Positions 23,450 through 24,684 of a stretch of 24,684 nucleotides of DNA are shown one piece after another; the stretch's first letter is position 1; each line of letters begins with the position of its first letter. Source of the stretch: JAKBCQ01 sp021807585 (GTDB lineage: Bacteria > Planctomycetota > Planctomycetia > Isosphaerales > Isosphaeraceae); NCBI GenBank assembly GCA_027325115.1, contig DAHWFG010000263.1:1-24684 (forward strand). The letters are read 5' to 3'. The notes under the pieces were generated by a model. That model saw nothing but the letters and a program-made list of their open reading frames with translations. It ran no database searches and was not told the DNA's origin. A program made the translations under genes and the position numbers.

Positions 23450-24684
23450 ATGGATCAAGCCAAGGAATATTTGAGAATCGCGATCAAGTATCGCTTTTGG
23501 ATCGCGGTCGGGATCTCGCTCTTGCTTCCGCTGATCGGTTATTTCGTCGGCGCCCCCAAAATTCGGCAGGCTGCCGACGACCAACGGAAAAAGATCGAGT
23601 CGTCCGATTCGGCGGTCGTGAAATACGCCTCGGGCACACTGCCGAACAAACAGTACGCCCCGCTCGTCAAAGGACGCCACAACGAACTAACGACGAACGT
23701 CAATGCAGCCTGGCGTTTTCTCTTCACGCGTCAGGCCAAGATTTTGAGTTGGCCTGAGAAGGTTGAATCGCGATTCCGCGCGTGGGGCCGACAATGGCCC
23801 GAGAACGTCGACGCCAACGCGGTGCAATCGGCGATCTACGATTACTCGGTTGTCTATGCCGAATTCGTTCAAGAGGTTTACAAGACGATCGATCCGTTCA
23901 ATTACGAGGATGGAACGGGCAAAGTTTCGGCGCCCCCGGTCGATATCCTCCTTCATCCGACGACGTTCGATCCCACCAAACCCGCCGATCTGGCGACGAT
24001 CTGGAACGCGCAAGAAAAGCTGTGGGTTCAACGCGCGATGCTTGACGTCGTCGCTCACGTGAATGAGAAGGCGAAGACTTGGGATGAATGCCCGATCAAA
24101 CAGATCAACTCGCTTGTCGTCGCCACCGATGCGGCGATGGATCAGGTTTCGCTCGCCAAAGGTGAAGCGATCAAAGATCGCCCCAAAGTCGCCGCTGGGG
24201 GCGCCGGCGCCGAGGAAGCCGCCAAAGTCGCCGCGGCCGACGCGGCCGGAGGTACGGCGGGGGCTGGTGGCGGAATGGGAGGTCAGATGGCGATGGCGGG
24301 GGGCGCCATGGCGTCGAATAAAGCCATGAGCGCCATGATGGGACAAAGCGACATGGGAGGCATGATGGGGGGCGGAATGGGAGGAGGGCTCGGCGGCGGT
24401 TCAATGGGATTGGCGGGAGTCGCCGACGACGGCGCGGTGAAATTCATCGACTCCCAGCACCCTCAGTTCGAAGAGGTTCCCGTCGCGATCTCGGTGATGA
24501 TTGAACAGGATCAAGTTCAAGCATTCTTCTTCGCCCTCGAACGATCGCCGATGGCGATCCAGGTGAAAGAATTCCAGCAATTTAAACCGAGCTCGCGCAT
24601 CCAGAAGCCCGAGAAGGGAAAGGCCGGGTCGTTCGGCGGTATGAACATGATGATGGGAATGATGGGCGGCCAACCAGGCTACGA
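23450..24684 (+). CDS. Membrane-anchored protein with Met/Gly-rich segment, probable pilus/secretion platform component (partial)
   Basis: From ATG 23450 (GAGG about ten bases upstream) the frame is open to the right edge, 411 codons. A short cytoplasmic head (MDQAKEYLRIAIKYRF) precedes one membrane helix (about 16-34, FWIAVGISLLLPLIGYFVG). An extracytoplasmic, mostly helical region follows. Then comes a Gly/Met/Ala-rich tract (about 250-325) with GGMMGGGMGGGLGGG, and a small domain (VPVAISVMIEQDQVQAFFFALERSP, about 345-370) of the kind seen in PilO/GspM-like proteins. A further Met/Gly run begins at the edge. It lies 118 bp after the PilM-PilN-like gene, shares its architecture of helix, extracytoplasmic domain and Met/Gly tract, and probably fills the PilO position. 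No family is recognised with certainty. Confidence 0.8.
   Translation, partial: MDQAKEYLRIAIKYRFWIAVGISLLLPLIGYFVGAPKIRQAADDQRKKIESSDSAVVKYASGTLPNKQYAPLVKGRHNELTTNVNAAWRFLFTRQAKILSWPEKVESRFRAWGRQWPENVDANAVQSAIYDYSVVYAEFVQEVYKTIDPFNYEDGTGKVSAPPVDILLHPTTFDPTKPADLATIWNAQEKLWVQRAMLDVVAHVNEKAKTWDECPIKQINSLVVATDAAMDQVSLAKGEAIKDRPKVAAGGAGAEEAAKVAAADAAGGTAGAGGGMGGQMAMAGGAMASNKAMSAMMGQSDMGGMMGGGMGGGLGGGSMGLAGVADDGAVKFIDSQHPQFEEVPVAISVMIEQDQVQAFFFALERSPMAIQVKEFQQFKPSSRIQKPEKGKAGSFGGMNMMMGMMGGQPGY

Overview
The window looks like chromosomal DNA of a planctomycete (Planctomycetota). The evidence is a MoxR / DUF58 / BatA-type / VWA-GATase membrane-protein cluster, a very large secreted TPR plus PQQ-propeller protein, and PilM/PilN-like proteins with Met/Gly-rich tails. 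Codon use is GC-rich with CGATCG-type words everywhere. I assign the phylum from gene content and recollection; no rRNA or marker gene is present, so family and genus stay open.

Layout. (1) 1-11198, minus strand: a five-gene block read right to left. It holds a 1493-aa secreted TPR/PQQ-propeller protein, a MoxR AAA+ ATPase (GTG start), a DUF58 protein (TTG start), a BatA-like VWA membrane protein, and a second VWA membrane protein that runs off the left edge. (2) 11673-14613: a divergent pair made of an Rrf2-family regulator (minus) and a single-subunit quinol-type nitric oxide reductase, qNorB (plus). They share a 133-bp intergenic region with an imperfect dyad over a candidate promoter. This reads as a nitric-oxide detoxification or respiration unit under NsrR-like control. 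(3) 14614-20775: an accessory, lower-GC, gene-poor region. It contains two copies of a ~155-bp hairpin element, a 126-bp element with perfect 32-bp inverted repeats, a perfect 20-bp-arm palindrome, a relic of an IS4-type transposase, a secreted duplicated-domain protein of atypical codon use, a 58-aa membrane protein, and a translationally coupled two-gene module (AlbA_2/HATPase protein plus ParA-like ATPase). (4) 20776-24684: a PilM-PilN-like fusion protein and the start of a second membrane-anchored protein with similar Met/Gly-rich segments. They are probably parts of a type IV pilus or type II secretion-like inner-membrane platform.

How the genes work together. MoxR ATPases usually remodel or activate VWA-domain partners, so genes 2-5 of the first block probably form one envelope-associated complex. 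The norB/Rrf2 pair is self-contained. The AlbA_2-ParA operon is the best candidate for an undescribed system. It is a compact two-ATPase module with a 4-bp overlap and a strong internal Shine-Dalgarno, sitting beside mobile-element debris. Its function (defence, partition or stress response) cannot be read from sequence alone.
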